Under the pieces are notes generated by a model, which did no database searches, was not told the origin of the DNA, and worked only from the letters and a program-made list of their open reading frames with translations. 13,024 nt of DNA from JAAYUK01 sp035319145 (GTDB lineage Bacteria > Nitrospirota > Thermodesulfovibrionia > Thermodesulfovibrionales > Dissulfurispiraceae). Each line of letters starts with the position of its first letter. Position 1 is the stretch's first letter. Both the position numbers and the translations under genes were made by a program. Shown one piece after another: positions 6,447 through 13,024 of the stretch. Location: NCBI GenBank assembly GCA_035319145.1, contig DATHDH010000178.1, forward strand, positions 1 through 13,024, read 5' to 3'.

Positions 6447-7046
6447 TCAGGAATGGTTCCTCAGCCCCGGTTCAGCAGAGGTTGCAAGCAACCAGTGCCG
6501 CAACAGGGGATACGGGTTGCGATATTTTCGCACATCGTGCTGTTGGACGATACGGACCCGTTCGATGAAATTCTTCCGAATCGACGCATCTCTCAGGCGC
6601 CCTTCATCTTCGACCGGCAAAGACGGAAAGGCCGTTATTATTTCTCCGGCAAAGATGCCGGGGCTGATGCCGTACGGCTCACCGGCGCGAGTATAGACAT
6701 TGACGGGTCGCAAACCACAACTCGGGGAATGGCTCTTGAAAACGAACCCGCATAGGCCTTCGCGATCAAGTTCCTGAATCCGCATTTGAGTCCATTGTTT
6801 TAGGAGATTGGTATGATCGATGCAACTCCGGACAGTTACAAGCCGCGGACGCTCGGGAGTGCCGACGAGCTGCATCATCTCGCGCGGAACCGGCAGGCCG
6901 CACTCGACCTCGGGGCAGACAGGAAGCCACTCAACGCTTTGCCTCAAGAAATCGGCGAGAAAGGTATCGCGCTTGTGCCGGCCGTCATAGCGAACCTTAT
7001 TCCCCAAAAGACAGGAGCTGATTCCGATTTTGATCTTATGCATCAT
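6447..7046 (-). CDS. DUF523 / TudS-like [4Fe-4S] desulfidase family protein
   Basis: About 199 residues, beginning MMHKIKIGISSCLLGNKVRY. The DUF523 core is clear, with its three conserved cysteines: Cys12 in SSCLLG, Cys44 or Cys49 in CPEVECG, and Cys110 in SHSPSCG. Characterised DUF523 members (TudS) use a [4Fe-4S] cluster held by three cysteines to remove sulfur from thiouracil. The substrate here is unknown. The tail LPVEDEGRLRD...NFIERV looks like the junction that leads into a DUF1722 domain in fused homologues, but that domain is missing. An in-frame ATG at 7067 falls inside the terminator hairpin and is unlikely. The chosen start (7046, or 7043) lies just past that hairpin and has no visible Shine-Dalgarno. 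Downstream comes the P1B ATPase, after 61 bp. Confidence 0.82.
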   Translation of the reverse strand: MMHKIKIGISSCLLGNKVRYDGRHKRDTFLADFLRQSVEWLPVCPEVECGLPVPREMMQLVGTPERPRLVTVRSCIDHTNLLKQWTQMRIQELDREGLCGFVFKSHSPSCGLRPVNVYTRAGEPYGISPGIFAGEIITAFPSLPVEDEGRLRDASIRKNFIERVRIVQQHDVRKYRNPYPLLRHWLLATSAEPGLRNHS

Positions 7047-7051
7047 GTCTG

Positions 7052-7089
7052 AGAAAAAAGGCGGCATCCGCTGCCGAATGCCGCCTTTT
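7052..7089 (-). terminator. Strong intrinsic terminator after the pfk gene
   Basis: A perfect 12-bp inverted repeat (AAAAGGCGGCAT and ATGCCGCCTTTT, at 7056-7067 and 7078-7089) has a 10-base loop and is followed on the minus strand by six T. It lies 17 bases past the pfk stop and ends the pyrC-carA-carB-pfk transcript. The DUF523 start follows within ten bases, so that gene needs read-through or its own promoter inside the pfk coding region. Confidence 0.9.
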
Positions 7090-7105
7090 GGAAGTCCTGA
7101 ATATT

Positions 7106-8320
7106 TTACAGATGGCGATGGACCGGCCCGGAGAGCTTCTTCAACGAGTATTCGAACTTCTGCGGCTTCCTGCCGAAGCAGATGCCGAGGTTCTCCCAGA
7201 GCGCAATCGCCTTCACATCGACTTCGCGGCGCTTAATAAGCTCGGCGGTCGGTTCGTAGCAGATCTCGCTGCCCTTCACGTCGGCAACCGTGTTGCCGCT
7301 CTTGCCTTCGAGCAGAAGGTAAACCGCCGCAGCGCCGGTCTTATATCCGAAGTTTACATCATAGGCGGAAGAATCCCCGCACCGTACCAGGTGGCCGGGC
7401 ACGACATCGCGTACTTCAGGGAACTCGTAAATGCCGGGCGCATACATGCCGGTCTCTTTCATGAACTGTTTGATTTCGGGATCGGCCTTCAGCCGTTTTT
7501 CGAGCTGCTGACGGACATATTTGCCTGATCCAGCAAGCTTCTTGTGGCCGAATGCATCCGGCGGCACCGATTCGTCGTACAGCATCTCTCCGTTGGCATT
7601 CGTCAGGCCCTCGGCGACAACGATCATATATGTGCCGGCCTTGACGTCGCTCCGCTTCACGCGATTCACATACGTCGAACGCGCATGCTCATACACGATA
7701 TCGAAGTCCACCGGGATCTCCGGGATAAGAATGCAGTCAGCTTCGGCACCTATGCCGCCACGCAGGGCTGTGTGGCCAGAATAGCGGCCGAAGACCTCCA
7801 CGACCATGAAACGGTTATGGCTCAGCCCGGTCGTCTTCAGGTCGCGCGTGAAATGGGCAATCCTGTTGACCGCCGAATCGCCGCCGACGCTGTACGACTG
7901 AAGGTCCAGGTCCATCGTCTTGGGAACGTGCACACACGGAATGCCCTGAGAAGAAAGATCGACCACGACGCTCCCGGTATCGTCACCACCGCTGATAATC
8001 AATGCGTCAATGCCGAACTTCCTGAGCCCTTCCTTGATGCGCTCATATTTGTTCGGGTCCTTAATCTTGCTGATTTTCACGCGCGAGTGGCCGGCCTCGG
8101 AGCCCGCGAGCGATGCCTCTATCTTGCTGACACGCTCCGCATTCAGTTCAGTCACTTTTTCGAGCTCTACGAGATTGTAAAGACCTGCGTACCCGTTCGG
8201 AATAACAACCGTCTTGATACTGAGCGAAAAAGCCTGTCTCGAAATGCCCTTGATGACCGCGTTCAGTCCGCCGCAGTCTCCTCCGCTGGTAATGATGCCG
8301 ATGCATTTAATGGCCGCCAT
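7106..8320 (-). CDS. pfp: 6-phosphofructokinase, pyrophosphate-type
   Basis: A 404-residue cytoplasmic enzyme that phosphorylates fructose 6-phosphate to the 1,6-bisphosphate. Motifs: the phosphoryl-donor loop TSGGDCGGLNAVIKGI (11-26), GGDDT (111-115), PKTMDLD (133-139) with the catalytic Asp at 137, and VEVFGR (174-179). ATP-dependent enzymes have Gly at the second Asp of GGDDT and at the Lys of PKT. Asp and Lys at these two places are the established determinants of pyrophosphate use, so this is probably a reversible PPi-dependent enzyme. The start at 8320 is chosen for its GAGGAGGGG Shine-Dalgarno and alignment of MAAIKCIGIITSGGD with the family; an earlier TTG at 8371 overlaps carB. It lies 43 bp after carB in the same direction and ends at a strong terminator. 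Donor specificity is inferred from motifs only. Confidence 0.9.
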   Translation of the reverse strand: MAAIKCIGIITSGGDCGGLNAVIKGISRQAFSLSIKTVVIPNGYAGLYNLVELEKVTELNAERVSKIEASLAGSEAGHSRVKISKIKDPNKYERIKEGLRKFGIDALIISGGDDTGSVVVDLSSQGIPCVHVPKTMDLDLQSYSVGGDSAVNRIAHFTRDLKTTGLSHNRFMVVEVFGRYSGHTALRGGIGAEADCILIPEIPVDFDIVYEHARSTYVNRVKRSDVKAGTYMIVVAEGLTNANGEMLYDESVPPDAFGHKKLAGSGKYVRQQLEKRLKADPEIKQFMKETGMYAPGIYEFPEVRDVVPGHLVRCGDSSAYDVNFGYKTGAAAVYLLLEGKSGNTVADVKGSEICYEPTAELIKRREVDVKAIALWENLGICFGRKPQKFEYSLKKLSGPVHRHL

Positions 8321-8363
8321 GCTCCCCTCCTCGTTAAAAATATGATGAACGGATAAAACAGCG

Positions 8364-11300
8364 TTATGCAATGCTCGTATGATACTCCTGAATCGACCTG
8401 ATGCTCAACTGCCGCGTCTGGAGCGATTCTATCGCCCGGACAACAGCGCGAGCGCTCGACATGGTCGTCGTGTACGGCACCCGGTATTGCAGCGCGCTCC
8501 GGCGAATAGAAAACGAGTCTTTCTGCGCCTGCGCCCCCGACACCGTATTGATGATGAAGCTGATCTCGCGGTTCTTGATGAGATCGACGACATGCGGCCT
8601 GCCTTCGGCAACCTTGTTGATGATCTCGACCGTAATGCCGTGTTCTGACAGATAATTCGCGGTGCCGCGCGTCGCTATCAGGCTGAATCCGAGGGCGACC
8701 AGCTTTTTCGCCACTTCAAGCGTCTGCGCCTTATCGTGGTCCTTCACACTCAGAAACATCTTGCCCGATGTCGGGATGCGGTTGAAACTCGCGGCCTGCG
8801 ATTTCGCATATGCGAGTCCGAAGTCCTCGTCTATGCCCATTACCTCTCCGGTCGACTTCATCTCCGGGCCGAGAATGGTATCGACGCCGGGGAATCGGTC
8901 GAAGGGGAATACGGCCTCCTTGACCGCCACATGCTGTATTGCGACTTCAGCGGTCAGGCCCAGCCCCTGAAGCGTCGCGCCGCCCATAATCTTCGCAGCC
9001 ATCTTCGCGAGCGGCACCCCAGTCGCCTTGCCGACGTAAGGAATTGTTCGCGATGCACGCGGATTCACCTCGAGGATATAGATTTCGTTATCCTTCACCG
9101 CAAACTGGACATTCATGAGCCCTCGCACATCGAGCTCCTTTGCGAGCGCCCTCGCCTGCCGCTTGATCTCATCGACGATCGCCTGCGGCAGTGAATACGG
9201 AGGCAGCGAGCAGGCAGAATCGCCCGAGTGAATGCCCGCCTCCTCGATATGTTCCATGACGCCGCCTATGACGGAATCAATGCCGTCCGAGATGCAGTCG
9301 ACATCAACTTCGATAGCATCTTCGAGATACTTGTCCACAAGAATGGGATGCTCAGGCGAGGCCTTGACAGCCCGCTCCATATACTCGACGAGCGACGGCT
9401 CGTCATAAACGATCTCCATTGCCCGTCCCCCGAGCACATACGAGGGGCGTACCATCACCGGATAGCCGATCCGGCCGGCCGCATCAACCGCCTCCGAGAC
9501 AGACATTGCGGTATCGCTCTCGGGTTGTCTGAGATTCAGCTTGTGAAGCAGTTCCTTGAACCGTTTCCGGTCTTCCGCACGGTCGATGGAGTCGGGCGAG
9601 GTCCCGAGGATTCTGACGCCCTCGCGCTCTAACGGGACCGCAAGCTTCAACGGCGTCTGTCCTCCGAACTGGACAATCACACCCTCGGGCTTTTCTTTGT
9701 CGAGAATGCTCAGCACGTCCTCAATCGTCAGCGGTTCGAAATAGAGTCGATCGGCCGTGTCGTAGTCCGTGCTGACCGTTTCCGGGTTGCAGTTGACCAT
9801 GATGGTTTCATAACCGAGTTCTTTCAGACCGAACACCGCCTGTACGCAGCAGTAGTCGAACTCGATGCCCTGTCCGATACGGTTCGGTCCCGAGCCGAGA
9901 ATGATGATCTTCTTTTTGTCGGTCGGATTCGCATCGCAGGAGAAAACACGATCGGCAGTCTGCAAGTCAGGAAGTCCGGAAGTCGAAAGCTCTTTTCCTG
10001 CTGTATCTTCCGCTCTTCCGCTCGTGTGCCCCTGTGCATGGAAATATTCTTTCTCATACGACGAGTAGAGATATGGCGTGTAGGCCTCGAACTCGGCGGC
10101 ACAGGTATCCACGAGTTTATAGACCGGACGGATATGCAGCGACCGGCGAAGATTCCTGATCTCGGCTTCGGTCTTGCCGGCAAGATCGCCTATGCGCTTG
10201 TCCGAAAAACCCGCCTGTTTGTACGCCGCAAGGGAAGAACTCAGTGCGGTATCATCGCCTCTCAGCGACGCTATTTCCTGCTCGGTGTCGAGCAGCTCCT
10301 TTACGGCATGCAGAAACCAGGGGTCTATCCATGTCTGGGCGTAAATCTCTTCAACCGAAAACCCCTGACGAAGCGCTTCGGCGAGATACCATACGCGGTC
10401 GGCATTGGGGGTTTTGAGCTTCGCGATAATTTCTTCCTTCGGCACTACCGACCGCCTGACCGGATCAAACCCCGCCGTGCCTATTTCGAGGCTCCGGAGG
10501 GCCTTCTGGAGCGATTCCCTAAAGGTCCTGCCGATTGACATCACCTCGCCTACCGACTTCATCTGGGTGGTCAGGGTCGGGTCTGCATCGGGAAACTTCT
10601 CGAAGGTAAATCGCGGGACCTTCGTCACGACATAGTCGATGGTCGGCTCGAACGATGCCGGCGTCTCGCGGGTTATATCATTCCGGATCTCATCGAGGGC
10701 ATAGCCGACCGCGAGCTTTGCCGCGATCTTCGCAATCGGAAAGCCGGTTGCCTTAGATGCGAGCGCCGAGCTGCGCGAAACGCGCGGGTTCATCTCGATG
10801 ATGACCATGCGTCCGTCCTTCGGATTCAGCGCAAACTGGATGTTCGAACCACCCGTATCGACGCCGATTTCGCGGATTACCGCAATGGATGCATCGCGCA
10901 TGCGCTGATATTCCTTGTCCGAAAGGGTCTGTGCCGGGGCGACGGTGATCGAATCGCCCGTATGGACCCCCATGGCATCGAAATTCTCGATGGAGCAGAT
11001 GATCACGACGTTATCGTACATGTCGCGCATCACTTCCATCTCATACTCTTTCCAGCCGAGAACCGACTCCTCGACAAGTATTTGGCGCACCGGGCTGAGC
11101 TTCAACCCCCTGTCGAGCAAAAGGGTGTATTCCTCGATGTTATACGCTATGCCGCCGCCGGTGCCGCCGAGGGTGAAGGCCGGACGAAGAATGGCGGGAA
11201 AGCCGATCTCTTCCATTGCAGCCATGCCTTCGGCAAGCGTGGTCACGATGGCGCTTTTCGGCACCCCAAGGCCGATATTCTGCATGGCCTTTTTGAAGAG

Positions 11301-11690
11301 TTCGCGGTCTTCTGCCTTCTTGATGGCGTGGAGTCTCGCGCCGATGAGATCGACCTTATACTTGTCGAGAATGCCGGCTTCGGCGAGATCGACCGCGAGA
11401 TTCAGGGCGGTCTGCCCCCCCATCGTCGGCAGAATGGCATCAGGCCGTTCCTTTTCTATAATGAGTTCGAGCATCTCGACAGTGAGAGGCTCGATATACG
11501 TAACATCCGCCGTTTCGGGATCGGTCATGATGGTGGCGGGATTGGAGTTGACGAGAACAACCGTGTACCCCTCTTCCCGCAGGGCCTTGCAGGCCTGGGT
11601 CCCCGAATAGTCGAACTCGCACGCCTGGCCGATGACTATCGGACCGGATCCAATCAGCAATATCTTCTTGATGTCTGTTCTCTTTGGCAT
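8364..11690 (-). CDS. carB: Carbamoyl-phosphate synthase large subunit
   Basis: This 1108-residue synthetase subunit makes carbamoyl phosphate from bicarbonate, two ATP and the ammonia delivered by CarA, for pyrimidine and arginine synthesis. The two homologous ATP-grasp halves are both present. The first starts at LLIGSGPIVIGQACEFDYSG and contains IIEMNPRVSRSSALASKATG. The second starts near residue 595 (IIILGSGPNRIGQGIEFDYC) and contains ILEVNPRASRTIPYVGKATG. The C-terminal MGS-like allosteric domain covers roughly residues 975-1080. It is about 35 residues longer than E. coli CarB (1073). The excess sits in one place, residues 548-584, between the first half and the second. GAGGAGAG precedes the start. 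carA lies 42 bp upstream and pfk 43 bp downstream, on the same strand. Confidence 0.97.
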   Translation of the reverse strand: MPKRTDIKKILLIGSGPIVIGQACEFDYSGTQACKALREEGYTVVLVNSNPATIMTDPETADVTYIEPLTVEMLELIIEKERPDAILPTMGGQTALNLAVDLAEAGILDKYKVDLIGARLHAIKKAEDRELFKKAMQNIGLGVPKSAIVTTLAEGMAAMEEIGFPAILRPAFTLGGTGGGIAYNIEEYTLLLDRGLKLSPVRQILVEESVLGWKEYEMEVMRDMYDNVVIICSIENFDAMGVHTGDSITVAPAQTLSDKEYQRMRDASIAVIREIGVDTGGSNIQFALNPKDGRMVIIEMNPRVSRSSALASKATGFPIAKIAAKLAVGYALDEIRNDITRETPASFEPTIDYVVTKVPRFTFEKFPDADPTLTTQMKSVGEVMSIGRTFRESLQKALRSLEIGTAGFDPVRRSVVPKEEIIAKLKTPNADRVWYLAEALRQGFSVEEIYAQTWIDPWFLHAVKELLDTEQEIASLRGDDTALSSSLAAYKQAGFSDKRIGDLAGKTEAEIRNLRRSLHIRPVYKLVDTCAAEFEAYTPYLYSSYEKEYFHAQGHTSGRAEDTAGKELSTSGLPDLQTADRVFSCDANPTDKKKIIILGSGPNRIGQGIEFDYCCVQAVFGLKELGYETIMVNCNPETVSTDYDTADRLYFEPLTIEDVLSILDKEKPEGVIVQFGGQTPLKLAVPLEREGVRILGTSPDSIDRAEDRKRFKELLHKLNLRQPESDTAMSVSEAVDAAGRIGYPVMVRPSYVLGGRAMEIVYDEPSLVEYMERAVKASPEHPILVDKYLEDAIEVDVDCISDGIDSVIGGVMEHIEEAGIHSGDSACSLPPYSLPQAIVDEIKRQARALAKELDVRGLMNVQFAVKDNEIYILEVNPRASRTIPYVGKATGVPLAKMAAKIMGGATLQGLGLTAEVAIQHVAVKEAVFPFDRFPGVDTILGPEMKSTGEVMGIDEDFGLAYAKSQAASFNRIPTSGKMFLSVKDHDKAQTLEVAKKLVALGFSLIATRGTANYLSEHGITVEIINKVAEGRPHVVDLIKNREISFIINTVSGAQAQKDSFSIRRSALQYRVPYTTTMSSARAVVRAIESLQTRQLSIRSIQEYHTSIA
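9939..10049 (-). repeat. In-frame repetitive insertion in the CarB interdomain linker
   Basis: Residues 548-584 of CarB, between YSSYEKE and CDANPTDKKK, have no counterpart in E. coli CarB, where YSTYEEE runs directly into CEANP. The insert is rich in Gly, Ser, Thr, Asp and Leu. Its DNA contains near-tandem copies of a GACTTCC-type unit (minus strand, about 9958-9992). Length and frame are compatible with a small palindromic or low-complexity element having entered a tolerant linker. No known element is identified. Confidence 0.45.
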
Positions 11691-11732
11691 TCTCTCCTCA
11701 AATCGTATAAGTATCGTTTTCGCGGCACCTGA

Positions 11733-12854
11733 TCAACTGAACGCCTTTATCATCTGGCCGAAGCGGAAGAAGAGGTGCGTCGAATCGTTCGGTCCGGGCC
11801 CTGCCTCTGGATGGTGCTGCACCGAAAAGACCGGCAGTTCCACATGCCGCATCCCCTCTTCCGATCCGTCATAGAGATTCTTGTGCGTAAGCTCTACCTG
11901 CCCCTTCAGGCTCTTCACATCAACGCAATAGTTGTGGTTCTGCGACGTGATCTCGACCCTGCCGCTCACCATATCCTTGACCGGATGGTTCCCGCCGTGA
12001 TGGCCGAACTTCAGCTTGTAGGTCCGTCCTCCCATCGCCAGCCCGAGGATCTGATGGCCGAGGCAGATGCCGAAGACCGGCTTTTTACCCATCAACTTCC
12101 TCGCGGCATCGATTCCATACGTTACCGTCTCGGGGTCTCCCGGCCCGTTGCTTAATAAAATGCCGTCCGGATTCATCTCGATAACAGCTTCCGCCGGGGT
12201 CTGTGCCGGGACCACCGTAACATCAAAGCCTGCGGTCACAAGGTTCCTGAGGATGTTGAACTTTACGCCGAAGTCGTACACAACGACACGGCGCCTTGTC
12301 TGCCCAGTCGCCTTTTCGACCTTGCACCACTCCCAGCAAGTCTCCGTCCATTCATACTGCTTGCCGGTCGTGACCTCTTTGACGTAATCGAATGCCGATA
12401 TGCCGGGGTGCTGTCTCACCCTCGCCAGAAGAGCGGACGGATTGTGTTCAAGGGTCGAGATGATACCCATCTGGGCACCCTGCGTCCGGAGATGTTTCGT
12501 GAGGGCACGGGTATCTATCCATTCTATGCCCGGAATTCCGTGTTCGATCAGATACGAGCCGAGTGACTGCCGCGCGCGCCAGTTGCTGTAGGCATCCTGA
12601 TATTCGGCGACAACGAAGCCTTCAACTTTGGGACCATTCAGCGATTCGATGTCTTCGGGTACGATGCCGTAATTGCCTATCTGCGTATACGTCATGGTGA
12701 CGATCTGCCCGCGATAGGACGGATCGGTCAGGATCTCCTGATATCCGGTCATCGAAGTGTTGAAGACTACCTCGCCAATACGTTCAGTATCAGCGCCGAA
12801 GCTCCTCCCCTCAAATACCGTCCCGTCGCGCAGCACCAGGGATGCCTTTTTCAT
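11733..12854 (-). CDS. carA: Carbamoyl-phosphate synthase small (glutaminase) subunit
   Basis: A 373-residue glutamine amidotransferase that releases ammonia for CarB. The N-terminal CarA-specific domain (VFNTSMTGYQEILTDPSY, QIGNYG) covers about residues 1-150. The class I glutaminase domain covers 185-373 and carries the nucleophile elbow FGICLGHQ with Cys264 and the catalytic pair His348/Glu350 in QHHPEAGPGP. The start is supported by CGGAGG four bases upstream. It follows the pyrC stop by 18 bp and precedes carB by 42 bp, so it sits in one pyrimidine operon. The length is close to the usual (about 380), and all catalytic residues are intact. Confidence 0.97.
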   Translation of the reverse strand: MKKASLVLRDGTVFEGRSFGADTERIGEVVFNTSMTGYQEILTDPSYRGQIVTMTYTQIGNYGIVPEDIESLNGPKVEGFVVAEYQDAYSNWRARQSLGSYLIEHGIPGIEWIDTRALTKHLRTQGAQMGIISTLEHNPSALLARVRQHPGISAFDYVKEVTTGKQYEWTETCWEWCKVEKATGQTRRRVVVYDFGVKFNILRNLVTAGFDVTVVPAQTPAEAVIEMNPDGILLSNGPGDPETVTYGIDAARKLMGKKPVFGICLGHQILGLAMGGRTYKLKFGHHGGNHPVKDMVSGRVEITSQNHNYCVDVKSLKGQVELTHKNLYDGSEEGMRHVELPVFSVQHHPEAGPGPNDSTHLFFRFGQMIKAFS

Positions 12855-12872
12855 GCAGCCTCCGAAATCACT

Positions 12873-13024
12873 CTATTTCAATGAGTAAGCTATATTTCCT
12901 TCAATCAGCGTCATAACAACAAGACCTGTCACCGCAAGACCGTCAAACGGACTGTTCTTGCCCTTTGAAATGAACTGTCGGGTGTCAAGCGTCCACTCCG
13001 CAGATGCATCGAATATGGTGATAT
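12873..13024 (-). CDS. pyrC: Dihydroorotase, C-terminal end only
   Basis: Fifty codons, ending in TAG, are in the window; the rest lies beyond the right edge. The translation (ITIFDASAEWTLDTRQF, SKGKNSPFDGLAV, VVMTLIEGNIAY) matches the C-terminus of type I dihydroorotases, where D(I/L)TIFDP..EW, S(K/R)(G/A)(K/R)NSPF and a final strand ending in G.IVY close the barrel and the small beta domain. The enzyme converts carbamoyl aspartate to dihydroorotate. Its position directly before carA and carB is the common pyrC-carA-carB arrangement. The active site itself is not visible here. Confidence 0.88.
   Translation of the reverse strand, partial: ITIFDASAEWTLDTRQFISKGKNSPFDGLAVTGLVVMTLIEGNIAYSLK

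Noticed and set aside
8321..8371. TTG start giving a longer phosphofructokinase
   Set aside because: It overlaps the carB stop and lacks family similarity, whereas the ATG at 8320 has a strong GAGGAGG site and fits the family N-terminus.
1..13024. Mobile element, CRISPR array, tRNA or rRNA
   Set aside because: No transposase or integrase motifs, no regularly spaced repeats and no tRNA-like cloverleaf were recognised by eye on either strand; a computed scan was not possible.

Overview
The window comes from an anaerobic, Gram-negative-type bacterium of the metal- or sulfur-reducing kind. The evidence is a periplasmic c7-type triheme cytochrome beside a four-cluster iron-sulfur electron-transfer subunit, an hgcAB pair (the mercury-methylation genes) and a pyrophosphate-type phosphofructokinase. 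Desulfuromonadota/Geobacter-like or Nitrospirota-like lineages would fit, but the sequence alone does not settle the taxon. No transposase, integrase, tRNA, rRNA or CRISPR array is visible. Gene density is high and no gene-free stretch exceeds 200 bases.

Layout. (1) Positions 1-1210, minus strand: start of a redox operon, with the triheme cytochrome, then the 4x[4Fe-4S] subunit, then the first 12 codons of a third gene cut by the window edge. A strong divergent promoter (TTGACA, 17 bp, TATATT) drives it. (2) Positions 1211-1400: a divergent control region that also holds an ars promoter with a small palindrome over its -10 box. (3) Positions 1401-4432, plus strand: a tightly packed operon of arsR, a 34-codon remnant resembling a metallophosphoesterase N-terminus, an ACR3 arsenite exporter, hgcA and hgcB. 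Three of its junctions are ATGA overlaps. (4) Positions 4460-13024, minus strand, convergent with hgcB: pyrC (3' end only), carA, carB and a PPi-type pfk ending in a strong intrinsic terminator, then a DUF523 (TudS-like) gene and a P1B-type Zn/Cd/Pb ATPase.

How the genes work together. The central plus-strand operon joins arsenite sensing and export to the corrinoid/ferredoxin pair HgcA/HgcB that makes methylmercury. The exporter and the methylation genes would therefore share one thiophilic-metal(loid)-responsive promoter. The convergent P1B ATPase adds a third metal-handling gene, but its phosphorylation motif reads DKTRTLT instead of DKTGTLT. The minus-strand pyr genes make carbamoyl phosphate and dihydroorotate for UMP synthesis. 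The redox genes at the left edge look like the electron-transfer part of a respiratory or membrane quinone-linked oxidoreductase whose catalytic or membrane subunits lie outside the window.

The observations most worth following are the arsR-ACR3-hgcAB operon with its start-stop overlaps, the DKTRT substitution in the ATPase, the phosphoesterase-like remnant inside the ars operon, and a repetitive in-frame insertion in the CarB interdomain linker.
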